A stretch of DNA of 64,000 bases from CAZQQN01 sp964595485. Lineage in GTDB: Bacteria; Bacteroidota; Bacteroidia; CAILMK01; CAYYUA01. The stretch covers positions 1-64,000 of the forward strand of contig CAZQQN010000005.1 of NCBI GenBank assembly GCA_964595485.1, given 5' to 3'. The notes under the pieces were generated by a model, which was not told where the DNA came from, did not search any database, and worked only from the letters and a program-made list of their open reading frames with translations. Each line of letters begins with the position of its first letter. Position 1 is the first letter of the stretch. Made by a program: the position numbers and the translations under genes. This document shows, one piece after another, positions 33,090-44,200 of this stretch.

Positions 33090-35030
33090 TTACTCATCTT
33101 TCTTTTTGTCATTCTCATTGACTTCCTCGTAGTCAACATCTTCTACATTTTCATCGCCTCCTTGTTGCTCTCCCTGTTGTTCTTCGCCACCGGAAGCTTG
33201 TTCTTCACCGCCTTGAGCACCTGCTTCTTGCTGTGCTTGATACATATCCTGAGAAGCGGCTTGCCAAGCTTCATTCAACTCATTGGTTGCAGAGTCGATG
33301 GTCTCGAGGTCTTCATTTTTATGAGCCTCGCGAAGCTTTTCTAAGGCATCCTGAATAGTCTTCTTCTTGTCTTCAGGTATCTTGTCACCGTATTCATTCA
33401 ATTGTTTGTCAGTAGAGAAGATCAAGTTGTCAGCATTGTTAAGCTTTTCAACCTTTTCCTTTTCCTGACGATCTCTTTCCTCATTTTCTTCGGCCTCTTT
33501 CTTCATTTTTTCGATTTCCTCTTCACTCAAGCCAGAAGAAGCTTCAATTCGGATGCTTTGCTCTTTACCGGTTGCTTTGTCCTGAGCACTTACGTTAAGG
33601 ATACCGTTGGCATCAAGGTCGAAGGTGACTTCAATCTGTGGTGTTCCCCTTGGAGCGGGAGGAATACCGTCAAGGATAAAGTTGCCGATAGCCTTGTTAT
33701 CTTTGGCCATGGGTCGTTCACCTTGCAATACCTTAATTTCTACTGAAGTTTGGTTATCAGCAGCGGTTGAGAAAGTTTCGGTTTTCTTGGTTGGTATGGT
33801 GGTATTTGCTTCTATCAACTTAGTCATAACGCCACCCATAGTCTCGATGCCTAAGCTTAATGGCGTGACATCCAATAAGAGAACGTCCTTAACGTCACCA
33901 GCCAATACACCGCCTTGAATAGCTGCTCCAAGCGCTACAACTTCATCAGGGTTAACTCCTTTATTGGGATCTTTCCCAAAGAATTCCTTGACTTTTTCCT
34001 GAACCTTCGGAATCCTGGTAGAGCCCCCTACCAATATTACTTGGTCTATGTCTCCGGGCTTCTTACCGGCTTGTTCTACAGCCTGACGGGTTGGGCCCAT
34101 TGCCCTTTCAACGAGGTTATCGATGAGTTGCTCGAATTTGGATTTTGTTAACTTAGTGACGAGGTGCTTAGGCACATTGTCGATGGATGTGATATAAGGC
34201 AGGTTGATCTCACTTTCATTGGCTGAGGAAAGTTCGACCTTTGTTTTCTCAGCGGTTTCTTTCAAACGCTGAAGTGCCATGTTGTCTTCGCGCAGGTCTA
34301 CGTTATTTTCCTGTTTGAATTCTTCGGCCAACCAATCAATGATAACGCGGTCAAAATCATCACCGCCTAAATGGGTATCGCCATTGGTTGCTTTGACTTC
34401 AAATACCCCATCGCCTAATTCAAGAATGGAAATATCGAATGTCCCACCACCAAGGTCAAATACAGCAATGGTTTGGTCTTCTTCTTTTTTATCAAGGCCA
34501 TAAGCAATTGAAGCAGCTGTTGGTTCATTAATGATACGCTTAACTTCTAAACCGGCAATTTGACCTGCTTCTTTTGTTGCTTGCCTTTGGGAATCATCGA
34601 AGTAAGCTGGTACAGTAATGACAGCTTCTTTTACTTCCTCTCCAAGATAGTCCTCAGCAGTTTTCTTCATCTTTTGAACTACCATTGCTGAAAGTTCCTG
34701 TGGCGTGTATTCCTTATCCCCTATGTTAACCCTAACAGTATCATTTTTTCCTTTCTGAAGCGGGTAAGAAAATTGCTTAAGTTCTTCTGTTACTTCGTCA
34801 TATTTCCTACCCATGAAACGCTTAATGGAAGTAATAGTACGATCAGGGTTAATAATAGCCTGCCGCTTAGCCGGATCGCCTACTTTCATTTCACCATTCT
34901 CCATGAAGGCTATAACGGAGGGGGTTGTTCTTTTTCCTTCACTATTCTGTATAACGGAGGGTTGGCTTCCTTCCATTACCGATACACAAGAGTTTGTTGT
35001 ACCTAAGTCAATTCCGATAATTTTACTCAT
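33090..35030 (-). CDS. dnaK: Molecular chaperone DnaK (Hsp70)
   Basis: A 646-residue Hsp70 that folds client proteins in an ATP cycle with DnaJ and GrpE. It opens with KIIGIDLGTTNSCVSVMEG, has the second phosphate motif FDLGGGTFDISIL, the linker DVLLLDVTPLSLGIETMGG and a substrate domain, and ends with a Gln/Gly/Glu-rich tail (EEVNENDKKKDE). The size is that of a typical bacterial DnaK. The gene stands alone, without grpE or dnaJ. The 139 bp upstream hold a sigma-54-like promoter and CTGTC/GACAG motifs; no CIRCE element is present. Confidence 0.98.
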   Translation of the reverse strand: MSKIIGIDLGTTNSCVSVMEGSQPSVIQNSEGKRTTPSVIAFMENGEMKVGDPAKRQAIINPDRTITSIKRFMGRKYDEVTEELKQFSYPLQKGKNDTVRVNIGDKEYTPQELSAMVVQKMKKTAEDYLGEEVKEAVITVPAYFDDSQRQATKEAGQIAGLEVKRIINEPTAASIAYGLDKKEEDQTIAVFDLGGGTFDISILELGDGVFEVKATNGDTHLGGDDFDRVIIDWLAEEFKQENNVDLREDNMALQRLKETAEKTKVELSSANESEINLPYITSIDNVPKHLVTKLTKSKFEQLIDNLVERAMGPTRQAVEQAGKKPGDIDQVILVGGSTRIPKVQEKVKEFFGKDPNKGVNPDEVVALGAAIQGGVLAGDVKDVLLLDVTPLSLGIETMGGVMTKLIEANTTIPTKKTETFSTAADNQTSVEIKVLQGERPMAKDNKAIGNFILDGIPPAPRGTPQIEVTFDLDANGILNVSAQDKATGKEQSIRIEASSGLSEEEIEKMKKEAEENEERDRQEKEKVEKLNNADNLIFSTDKQLNEYGDKIPEDKKKTIQDALEKLREAHKNEDLETIDSATNELNEAWQAASQDMYQAQQEAGAQGGEEQASGGEEQQGEQQGGDENVEDVDYEEVNENDKKKDE

Positions 35031-35079
35031 ACCTATCGTCTATTTTTTGATTTCCTAATACTATTTCTCTTCCTTTAGG

Positions 35080-35161
35080 TACAATGGCAATGCCAAAAAA
35101 ACCTGCCCCTCAAAATCTGTCAAAAATGATTACTCATAGGCAGTTTATGACAAAAAGACAG
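35080..35161 (-). promoter_or_regulatory. Sigma-54-like promoter and CTGTC/GACAG motifs upstream of dnaK
   Basis: On the minus strand, TGGCATTGCCATTGTA (35095-35080) matches the -24/-12 frame TGGCAC..N..TTGCW in spacing, with three mismatches, and ends 49 bp before the start codon. Farther upstream lie TGACAG (35122-35117), TGTCA (35152-35148) and CTGTC (35161-35157), which form an inverted arrangement that could bind an activator. All are in the 139-bp gap between dnaK and the gene upstream. Confidence 0.35.
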
Positions 35162-35169
35162 GCTATCGG

Positions 35170-36174
35170 TTAGTAGGTAAAGCGCAGGTTAGGCATGTTG
35201 CTTAGTGAATCTTTGGTTCCTGAACTTAGCTGAACATCGAAGACTTCTTTGCGGCGGGAGGAAAACAAGCCGCGCCCATTATTAATATTCGAGAATTTAG
35301 GTTTCCTCTGTACAATGCTTATGGATGGTTCATTGACTTCGATGTAATTAAATAAATTCTCGCCTCCTCCGGTAATTACCAGTTTGGTCTCCATTGCTGA
35401 AAAAGGCCTTTGAATGTTTTTCTCAGTTGAGAACTTGTCTATCATGAACTCGAAAAATCCTTTTGGATCCAATTCGTATTCAAAACTTTTCGATGAATTA
35501 CCTTCAGTACTCTTTTTTGGAAAAAATGGCCACTTAACAGTATCTTTTGTTCGGTTACCATTCTGGTCTACTTCTTCCAGATAAAAATTTAGCTGGAATT
35601 TGTAGAAATAAGCATTTTGGCCTGTGCTGCCGTCAAAAAATACTTCACTACCATTGATATTTTCTTTGAAGCTTAATGTATTTGAACGACCCCGTAAAGG
35701 ATTATTGAGATTAATATCCCCTACAAGAGCTGTTTTAGCTGAAACAGTTTTCCCACTTTTTAGCCGGTCAATGACAATCCGGTAATTGTAATCTTTATCC
35801 AGGTCCATTTGACCTTGGTAAATAACAATTTCTGGGTTTGGGAATAAGCCTTCTCCCTTGGTTTGCAAGGGGGTTTCCCTTAACCTAACTTCTTCTCTGG
35901 CCCGGTTCTTATCCATTTCCTGGAGCCTAACCCTTATTGACTTGTTATGGTAGATGGAGTCGGGTTCATTCTTGGCAATATTCCGTGCACTTCTATTTTT
36001 ATTCAGAAATGCTTTGTTTACTTTAATCTGGTGGATGGTATCGCCTTTATCCAACAAGCCGTAAACGATAGTAATTTCCTCATGAGGCGCATTGACATCA
36101 ACCGTATTGTCACAGCTTGAAATGATGCCCCAAAAAAGGACAAAAAAGGCGCAATAAGCAAGATTTTTCTTCAT
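35170..36174 (-). CDS. Uncharacterised lipoprotein, DUF4249-like
   Basis: About 334 residues from MKKNLAYCAFF; in-frame ATGs at 36180 and 36198 lie just upstream. The signal peptide ends in the lipobox ISSC, followed by DNTVDVNAPHEEITIVYGLLDKGDTIHQIKVNKAF, which resembles the opening of Bacteroidota DUF4249 lipoproteins (a beta-sandwich starting after the Cys). The rest is beta-rich, with strand-like segments such as YNYRIVIDRLKSGKTVSAKTALVG. No catalytic motif is seen. DUF4249 members usually accompany TonB receptors, but none is adjacent here. It is transcribed toward dnaK but is probably a separate unit. Confidence 0.65.
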   Translation of the reverse strand: MKKNLAYCAFFVLFWGIISSCDNTVDVNAPHEEITIVYGLLDKGDTIHQIKVNKAFLNKNRSARNIAKNEPDSIYHNKSIRVRLQEMDKNRAREEVRLRETPLQTKGEGLFPNPEIVIYQGQMDLDKDYNYRIVIDRLKSGKTVSAKTALVGDINLNNPLRGRSNTLSFKENINGSEVFFDGSTGQNAYFYKFQLNFYLEEVDQNGNRTKDTVKWPFFPKKSTEGNSSKSFEYELDPKGFFEFMIDKFSTEKNIQRPFSAMETKLVITGGGENLFNYIEVNEPSISIVQRKPKFSNINNGRGLFSSRRKEVFDVQLSSGTKDSLSNMPNLRFTY

Positions 36175-36421
36175 AGCCATGCCTTTGATAAGCCACAAAA
36201 CTAAAAAATGTTCATTAGCAATTCTTTTATCTCCCTAAATTACCAATATGCAACCCCGAAGTAACCGGAAAATGGCAAAAAAATTTCGAATGGCTATGCT
36301 TTATAAGGGTTTTTAAAGCAACGTTTGAAATTTTTATTGTTTTACGCCCATTTTGTTTTTTTCGGGATAGGCTTCAAACGCTAAAAATATCTTAAATTCA
36401 ACCGCTCAAAACAGCTAAACT

Positions 36422-37240
36422 ATGGCAAAGCAAAAAGGGGATTACAAAAAGATCACCACGAATGTGCTGCAGGAAATGTATCACAACAGTGAGCCGATTT
36501 CCATGCTAACCGCCTATGATTATTCTTTTTCAAGGATATTGGATAAGGCAGGCATTGATATTATTTTAGTGGGAGACTCTGCATCCAATGTTATGGCTGG
36601 TAACAACACTACTTTACCCATCACCCTTGATCAGATGATTTACCATGCCTCCTCCGTGGTGAATGGTCGCGACCGAGCCTTGATAGTGGTAGACCTGCCA
36701 TTTGGCTCTTACCAGGGTAGTAGTCGTGTCGCTTTGGAGTCTTCTATTCGAATCATGAAAGAATCGGGGGGGCATGCAGTTAAGATAGAAGGTGGAGAGG
36801 AAATACGCGAGTCCCTCGACCGGATAATTTCAGCCGGCATACCGGTGATGGGGCATTTAGGGCTTACACCGCAGTCTATTTACAAATTTGGTACTTTTTC
36901 AGTAAGGGCAACAGAACAAGAAGAAGCCCAGAAAGTACTCAAGGATGCTAAAATTCTGGAAGAAGCAGGTTGTTTTGCCATTGTCCTCGAAAAAATCCCT
37001 GCTAAACTTGCCAAACAGGTGACTGAATCCATTAACATACCGACTATCGGTATTGGGGCCGGCCCGGATGTCAGTGGCCAGGTCCTGGTTTTACATGATA
37101 TGCTTGGCTTAAGTAAAGATTTCAATCCTCGTTTTCTCCGCAGGTATATGGATCTATATGATGAAATAACAGGAGCGGTTCAGCACTACATTGAAGATAT
37201 AAAGAATGGTGATTTTCCGAGCGATAAGGAATCTTACTAA
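36422..37240 (+). CDS. panB: 3-methyl-2-oxobutanoate hydroxymethyltransferase
   Basis: A 272-residue enzyme that makes ketopantoate from 2-oxoisovalerate and methylene-tetrahydrofolate in pantothenate/CoA synthesis. The motifs SMLTAYDYSFSRILDKAGIDIILVGDSASNVMAGNNTT (Mg-binding Asp in VGDS), MPFGSYQ-like LPFGSYQGS, HAVKIEGG, PVMGHLGLTPQS and IPTIGIGAG are all present in family order. The last two blocks carry the catalytic and pyruvate-binding residues. It is a single gene, with 223 bp upstream and no panC nearby. Confidence 0.97.
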   Translation: MAKQKGDYKKITTNVLQEMYHNSEPISMLTAYDYSFSRILDKAGIDIILVGDSASNVMAGNNTTLPITLDQMIYHASSVVNGRDRALIVVDLPFGSYQGSSRVALESSIRIMKESGGHAVKIEGGEEIRESLDRIISAGIPVMGHLGLTPQSIYKFGTFSVRATEQEEAQKVLKDAKILEEAGCFAIVLEKIPAKLAKQVTESINIPTIGIGAGPDVSGQVLVLHDMLGLSKDFNPRFLRRYMDLYDEITGAVQHYIEDIKNGDFPSDKESY

Positions 37241-37508
37241 ACAGCTGGAGGGAGATTTCACCATTAATTTTTTGAAATACTTTAGATAAACTTAACGGTT
37301 AATGAGTTTTAGGTTCTCTTAAATTAAAACTCATGTCATCTTTTATTTCCCCTTTATAATCAAAGGAAAGAAAGCTTATTAGAATCCTTTCAAAGTAAAG
37401 TTGGAAATCTTAAGTAACGGAATGACGGTTGGACCATTAAATGAGTAGTAAAGCTCCTGTTTTTTGCAAATGGAGGGTTATTAAATCCGTGGTTAAGCTG
37501 TTACAAAA

Positions 37509-39947
37509 CTACAGGTTTTCGAATTGGCCTAATCCAAACCCTATACGAAATCCCCTGCTTTTGAAAGCTTTCCCGGAATACCCATGGAAAAAACTCACCT
37601 TTATCAAATCTGAGCCCATTAAATTCAAAATATTGGATAAGCCTACACCCCATTCCCAATACATAGGCTGATCCTTTCTGTACAGTAAGTTGCCTTCTGC
37701 CACTACTTCCCACTGCCATTGTTTTATCCAGGGGAGTTTATTCCACAAGAACCCATTAAATTGGTGGGTGATATGCCCTTCTGCGAATGGTTCGGTAGTG
37801 CTACCTTCGTAATAGTCCAATAATTGAAAGCCGGTTTTGTTATAATTGTAATAGGTAATCTCTTGGCCGTTGAAGTGGCGATAATCCATAAAGGGCGTTC
37901 GGTTTTTGCTGGTAAATAGCCCACCAGTACCCTTAAAATTCAGGCGGCCCAATAATTGAAAGTCGATATCACCATTGATTCCCAAAGTGGCCATGCCGTA
38001 ATTCGCATCGCTACCGGCTATGCCGGGAACAGCTTTTTTAAAGCCAATTTGAAAAGTTGGCCAATCGGTGCCCAGGTTACGTTTTTCCCCTTCTACGGTC
38101 ATGTATTGCATACCCGGCTTTATGGTAAGCTTAGCATCCAAGATAAAGGCCTTATGGGGCTCAAAATTTTTTATATTTTCAAAATAAGGATGATCGGGCT
38201 TGTTAGGTGTGAATTGTTCTTCTTCCGATAGGGTAAAATCTGTATTATTCTGAAGGGGGTCTCGTTTAGCCCACCTTAAATTGAAAGATGGGAACAAACC
38301 ATTCCCAATTTCTTCCGAAAAGCCGATTTCTGCGTAGGTAGATTCGTAGATCTTCATGTAATTAGCACCGGAAAGTAAAGTATAACTTGTATTCCAGGCC
38401 CTGCTTATAGGTTTATTGGGATTAAATTGTCTTATTGTTCTACCTGCTTTTAATTGCCAAGGATTTCTGTGTAAAGACAAGCCTCCATTTAAGTGGTTAT
38501 TGGCAAACCCATATCTTACAAAAGGGGAGATACTAAGATCAGGCTTTTCCTCATAAGTTTTTTTAAAGGTTCCTTGAATTTTCGGTACCCATCCTTCAAT
38601 GGTGTTGTACCTAAGTAAGGATATTAAAATAGGGGAAATGGAAAACCTGTAATTAGCGGTTCGTTTGCGGTGATTATAGCCGGAGTAGACAATATCTCCC
38701 ACAGATGGTTGATTGTAAATGCTGTCGACAGAGTCTATGTAAGTCTTTGAATTTCTTACTTTCTCTAAGCTATCCTTTATTCTGAAATCTGCCTGCTCGT
38801 CTGGTTTTAATTTTACCGGTCTCAAAGTATCCCAATAGTTTTCATCACGGCCCGAAGCTTCTTCCGTGATCTTTACCAATTCATTATCGAAATAATCATC
38901 ACCCAGGTCTGGAGATATGTCGTATTCTGAAAAGTGGGAAATGGCATTCAACGTAAGATTCATGCCTACTAAATTTCCCAGCACCCGGAAATTCTGATTG
39001 TACAGGCGCCATACGCTATCTGTAACAGGCACATAGGTCTGCTTGATGCGAAATGAATCAAATTGTCGAAGGCCATTGGCCTTTTCGATAGAAAGGTTGA
39101 CCCCTTTTATACGCCAGGTTTTGTTAACAATGTTCATATATCCTTCAAAAACCGGGTCAGATTCTCTTTTGGGGATTACCTTTATTCGGTGTATCCGCTT
39201 TTTGTTTTCGCGGAAAGTTCCTTCCCACTTGTAATCATAGAAAAACAAAGCATTGTTTGCTATGGGACTAACGATTGGGCGTTTACTGCTGCCACCCAAG
39301 TCGATCAAGTTCTCATAAAACGAAACAGGTTCATTGAAGGCGAAATTAAAGCTGAACGCAACCTGGTTACCACTAACCCTTGATGATATCATTTCTTCTT
39401 TAAACTCACCCGGATGTTGATAATAGAGGTTAGAAAGTGACTCGGACAGATAGATGTAGCCTTTAGGCAGATCCGAGGAATCCAGCAACATTTCACTTGT
39501 AAGGGTATCTGTTTTCATTTTGGCTTTCGAATACACCTTACATTGGTATTGCTTTACTTCCTTCCTGAAGGCTGGTTTGCGATCGATGGCGTTTCTAACA
39601 ATACGGTAAGCAGGGTCTTCCCCGGTTACGGTAACGGTTTCCATATTGTAAGCCTGCTTCTCAAGGGTAACGTTTAACTTAACAGGCTCCTCTTTCACAC
39701 TGACCTGCTTTATTTTGCTTTTGTACCCTGTGTAGCGAAATACTACCTGGTAATCACCTGGTTTTAATTCAAGCTCATATTTTCCATCGATGTTGGTGGT
39801 CGTTCCTTTAGTCGTTCCTTTGATGATGATATTCGCGTAGGGAAGGGGTTTGCCATTATTGTTAGTCACTGTGCCGAAGATTGAAATGGCTTGGGTAATA
39901 GTGGGTATAAACCAGGAGCAAAAAATCAGCACTGATTTTTTAACCAT
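37509..39947 (-). CDS. DUF5686-family outer-membrane protein with carboxypeptidase-regulatory-like domain
   Basis: An 812-residue exported protein. The signal peptide ends in ITQA-ISI; a CarboxypepD_reg-like beta-sandwich follows at about 24-105 (GTVTNNNGKPLPYANIIIKGTTKGTTTNIDGKYELELKPGDY), then the long DUF5686 region with many strand-like segments and the terminal aromatic pattern FRIGFGLGQFENL, implying a large outer-membrane barrel. The function is unknown; the N-terminal module is the one found in SusC-like receptors, but there is no TonB plug. It is isolated, with no partner gene. Confidence 0.85.
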   Translation of the reverse strand: MVKKSVLIFCSWFIPTITQAISIFGTVTNNNGKPLPYANIIIKGTTKGTTTNIDGKYELELKPGDYQVVFRYTGYKSKIKQVSVKEEPVKLNVTLEKQAYNMETVTVTGEDPAYRIVRNAIDRKPAFRKEVKQYQCKVYSKAKMKTDTLTSEMLLDSSDLPKGYIYLSESLSNLYYQHPGEFKEEMISSRVSGNQVAFSFNFAFNEPVSFYENLIDLGGSSKRPIVSPIANNALFFYDYKWEGTFRENKKRIHRIKVIPKRESDPVFEGYMNIVNKTWRIKGVNLSIEKANGLRQFDSFRIKQTYVPVTDSVWRLYNQNFRVLGNLVGMNLTLNAISHFSEYDISPDLGDDYFDNELVKITEEASGRDENYWDTLRPVKLKPDEQADFRIKDSLEKVRNSKTYIDSVDSIYNQPSVGDIVYSGYNHRKRTANYRFSISPILISLLRYNTIEGWVPKIQGTFKKTYEEKPDLSISPFVRYGFANNHLNGGLSLHRNPWQLKAGRTIRQFNPNKPISRAWNTSYTLLSGANYMKIYESTYAEIGFSEEIGNGLFPSFNLRWAKRDPLQNNTDFTLSEEEQFTPNKPDHPYFENIKNFEPHKAFILDAKLTIKPGMQYMTVEGEKRNLGTDWPTFQIGFKKAVPGIAGSDANYGMATLGINGDIDFQLLGRLNFKGTGGLFTSKNRTPFMDYRHFNGQEITYYNYNKTGFQLLDYYEGSTTEPFAEGHITHQFNGFLWNKLPWIKQWQWEVVAEGNLLYRKDQPMYWEWGVGLSNILNLMGSDLIKVSFFHGYSGKAFKSRGFRIGFGLGQFENL

Positions 39948-40193
39948 AGGATTGATACGCTTTCTTTAAAGGTTAATAGCAGACAGATACCAATACAATG
40001 AAAATAGATTCAAATGAAGTTGAAGAATGGTGTCGATTATTGAATCATAAGCTTTTTAGCATAACGCTTATAAGAGCTAAATATTTCTCTTTTTGAAATG
40101 CTTTAATACTTGATTCGCAATAAACATTGGCTTTCAAGGTATTAGATCCCATCACAAACAAATCCATTCCATAGGTAGAATGATACCTAACAA

Positions 40194-40943
40194 TCATTCA
40201 TCCTTTGGCGGATGGTTATGGCGATAATGCTCATGATCAGGCCCTCTCCCGTGCTTATCTTTTTCACCTTTTTCTACATTCTGTTGTTTAAGCTGAATAT
40301 CCCCTTTCTTTTTTTGACCTTGTTCCTGTTGGTTTTTTGGTGGGTGGTCATGCTGGTAATGCGGATGATCGGGGCCTCTGCCAAATTTATCTTTTCCACT
40401 ACTACCTGAACTTACGGGAGATGATTCTTGTGATTTTTGCTTGCGATTAAGGTCAATTTGCTTTTTGTTGCCAGGTTGAGCTGTTTGACCCTGGTTTTCA
40501 TCTATTACTTCACCCGTAATGGTAACCTTATGAGGGCTATTTTGGGTATTGGCCACCAATGTTACAGATTGCTCAAAAGTCTTGGGTGACTTTCCTTTAC
40601 TATCGTATTCCACATCTACATAGCCGGTTTCACCCGGTGGTACGGGGTCATCAGAATATTCCGGAACCGTACAGCCACAACTAGCTGAGGCATCACTGAT
40701 AACCAATGGTTCATCCCCTGTATTCTTAAAAATGAAACCTTTCACAACCTTCTGACCCTTCTGAATTTTTCCCAGGTCTTTGGTGGTTTCTTCAAATCTG
40801 AATTCTGCTGTTCCTTCCAGGTTTTTTGCTTTTTCCTGTTGATTATTGGTGCTGGCAACCTGACTATCCGATTTGTCATTGTTGCATTTAGTAAAGAAAA
40901 AACTCAGAACAATCAGAATGGCGGTAATATTAAGATTTCTCAT
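40194..40943 (-). CDS. DUF1573 lipoprotein with duplicated His-rich C-terminal repeat
   Basis: A 249-residue lipoprotein (lipobox FFTKC near residue 20). The DUF1573 domain at about 45-145 reads FRFEETTKDLGKIQKGQKVVKGFIFKNTGDEPLVI with ASCGCTVPEYSDDPVPPGETG, an Ig-like fold bearing the conserved CGC. Unusually, the tail carries two copies of a 17-residue element of the form DK(F/H)GRGPDH(P/E)HY(Q/R)H(D/N)HPP, separated by a Lys/Gln-rich linker. The His spacing could bind metal ions or polyanions. The function of DUF1573 is unknown; it is common in Bacteroidota surface proteins. Confidence 0.85.
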   Translation of the reverse strand: MRNLNITAILIVLSFFFTKCNNDKSDSQVASTNNQQEKAKNLEGTAEFRFEETTKDLGKIQKGQKVVKGFIFKNTGDEPLVISDASASCGCTVPEYSDDPVPPGETGYVDVEYDSKGKSPKTFEQSVTLVANTQNSPHKVTITGEVIDENQGQTAQPGNKKQIDLNRKQKSQESSPVSSGSSGKDKFGRGPDHPHYQHDHPPKNQQEQGQKKKGDIQLKQQNVEKGEKDKHGRGPDHEHYRHNHPPKDE

Positions 40944-41236
40944 AAAACGGGATTTTAACCTTTTTTCTAATTGCAGGAAATATTGGCGAAAGGTACTTTT
41001 AAATCCTTAAGATTCAAAATCAGGCCAGGTAGGTATTAAATACTAGAGGTCCTTGCTGGAGGTCAATAAGAATACCCTCCCTAAACTGAAATTAGGTTGC
41101 AATGCAAATTTATTTTTAGATAACCCGGAATCAAACCTCAATGAAAAAGCTAACACGAAAAATTTTCTTTAAAGTTAACCTAAATCACGAAAAGAAGTTG
41201 GTAAACAACCCTTTTGAAGTGTTTTAAGCAATCTAT

Positions 41237-44200
41237 TTACATACTCCTTCGATACCTGCCACCAACATCATAAAGGGCTTGACTAATCTGACCCAGTGAA
41301 GCCACTTTGGTAGTTTCCATTAGTTCTTCGTATATGTTGCCATTCTGGGAAGCTACTTTCTGCAGGTTTTTGAGTGATTGGTTAGCCCTTTCTTCATTAC
41401 GTTGTTTGAAATTATTAACCATCTCAATTTGGTATTGCTTTTCCTCCTCATCTGATCGAATAACCTCTTCCGGGACTTTAGCAGGTGAGCCTGAGTCACT
41501 CAGGAAAGTATTGACGCCAATAATCGGCAAATCACCGGAGTGCTTCAGCTTTTCATAATACAATGATTCTTCCTGTATTTTATTACGTTGGTACATGTTT
41601 TCCATGGCGCCCAATACGCCACCTCTTTCAGTTAAGCGGTTGAATTCCTGGTAAACGGCATCCTCTACTAAATCCGTCAGTTTTTCAATGACGAAGGAGC
41701 CTTGATTAGGATTTTCATTCTGAGCCAGCCCAAGCTCTTTGTTAATGATAAGCTGGATGGCCATGGCCTGCCTAACCGTGTCTTCGGTTGGGGTTGTAAT
41801 AGCCTCATCGGATGCATTGGTATGCAATGAATTGCAATTATCATAAATAGCATAGAGGGCCTGTAGTGTAGTTCGGATATCATTGAAGCTGATTTCCTGC
41901 GCATGAAGGGAACGCCCTGATGTCTGGATATGATATTTCAACTTTTGCGCTCTAGAGCCACCCCCGTAGAAATTTTTGATAGCTTTAGACCAAATCCTTC
42001 TTGCAACACGGCCAATAACTGCATACTCAGCATCGATTCCATTGGAGAAGAAGAAGGAAAGGTTTGGTCCGAACTCATCAATGTCCATTCCTTTGTAAAG
42101 GTAATACTCTACATAGGTAAAGGCATTGCTGAGTGTTAGCGCTAATTGGGTGATAGGATTGGCTCCTGCTTCCCCGATATGATAACCGGAAATGGAGACT
42201 GAATAGAAATTCTGCACTTTGTTATCGATGAAATACTTCTGCACATCTCCCATCATTTTGAGAGCAAATTCCGTGGAGAATATGCACGTATTCTGGGCCT
42301 GGTCTTCTTTCAGTATATCCGCCTGAACAGTACCACGAACTTGCTGTAGGGTATCTGCCTTTATTTTTTCATAGGTTTCTTTATCCAGCACTTCATCACC
42401 TGTAACACCTAAAAGTTTTAAGCCCAGTTGATCATTGGTTTCAGGTAACTCGCCATGATAATCGGGCCGTTTCCAGCCATTTTTATCATAAAGATCCTGG
42501 ATTTGCTTTTCCACTTTTTCCTCCATTCCCTGCTCTTTAATGTATAGCTCACATTGCTGATCTATGGCGGCGTTCATGAAAAAGCCCAGTATCATTGGTG
42601 CAGGGCCATTGATTGTCATTGAAACGGAAGTCTTTGGATCAGCCAGGTTAAATCCAGAATATAGTTTTTTGGCATCATCCAGCGTGGCTATGCTAACACC
42701 TGAGTTACCGACTTTCCCATAAATATCGGGACGGGTTGCCGGGTCTTCCCCATAAAGCGTTACCGAATCAAATGCGGTGGATAGCCTGGCAACACCGCTA
42801 CCACTGCTTAAGTAATGAAATCGTTTATTTGTTCTTTCGGGGCCACCTTCACCGGCAAACATCCGTGTTGGATCTTCTCCCTCTCGCTTAAAAGGAAAAA
42901 CACCCGCGGTGTAAGGGAATTGTCCAGGTACATTTTCAGTCATTTGCCATTTGAGTAAATCGCCCCAATCCTGGTAGGATGGCAAGGCCACTTTAGGAAT
43001 TTGGGTACCTGAAAGGGTCTCCCTGTGAAGGCTAACCTCAAATTCTTTACTACGAACCGTGTAAGTGATGGTATCGCCAGTATATTGATCAACTTTTTCC
43101 GGCCACTGATCCAATAACTGTTTAGCCTCGGGATGAAGGCTTTGCTCAAGGTTTTTGTATTGCTCTCTTAATGGCTTGATTTGATCTTCACCTGCATTGG
43201 TTTCTTCCATCATTTTGATGGTGCCACTTAGTTGATAAAGTTGGCTGGCAAGCTTGGATTGTTCTTTGACAAAGTTATCGTACCGCTGATTGTTATCGAC
43301 AATCTCTGACAAATACCTGACCCGCTCTGGCGGAATGATGTAGATCTTTTCCGACATCACGTCAACGTAATCATAGGAGGTAGGGAATGAATGATTGGTT
43401 TTATCACTCAGGGTGTCCATGGAAACTTTAAACAGGTTGTTCATTCCCGGATCATTGAACTGGGAGGCGATGGTACCGTATATTGGCAACTCATTATCAT
43501 CAGCATTGAAAAGGTGATGATTGCGCTTGAACTGTTTACTGACATCCCGGATAGCATCCAATGCACCTTTTTTATCAAACTTGTTGATGGCTACAATGTC
43601 CGCATAATCAAGCATATCAATTTTCTCAAGCTGGGTAGCCGCACCAAATTCAGGAGTCATGACGTACAGAGAAACATCGCAATAGTCAACAATCGATGAA
43701 TCGGCTTGCCCAATGCCTGAACTTTCAAGAATGATCAGGTCATAATTGGCACGCTTGCAGATATTTACTGCATCTTCAATATATGGGGATACTGAAATAT
43801 TGGGCTGCCGGGTAGCAAGGGATCTCATGTATGCCCGGTCAGAGTGAATGGCATTCATCCGGATGCGATCTCCCAACAATGCACCACCGGTTTTTCTTTT
43901 AGAGGGATCAACAGAAATGATGGCAATTTTCTGGTCATCATACTCATTCAGAAAACGCCTGATAAGCTCGTCAGTCAATGAAGACTTACCTGCCCCGCCG
44001 GTACCCGTTATACCTAAGACAGGGATTTCCTGTTTTTCTGTATTCTTTTCTAGTTCTTGTTGAAACTCATCAACCTCGTGTTGCGGGTGATTTTCAACAT
44101 AACTTATTGCCTGCGCTATTGCTTGCGGTTGGTTATCCTTTATTCCGGTGAAATTAACCTGGTTGATGTTACAAATGGTCTGGAAGTCACATTCTTCCAT

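Noticed and set aside
37441..37671. Small plus-strand frame opposite the 3' end of the DUF5686 gene
   Set aside because: It lies almost wholly over the well-supported minus-strand gene and has no family signature, as expected for a shadow frame.
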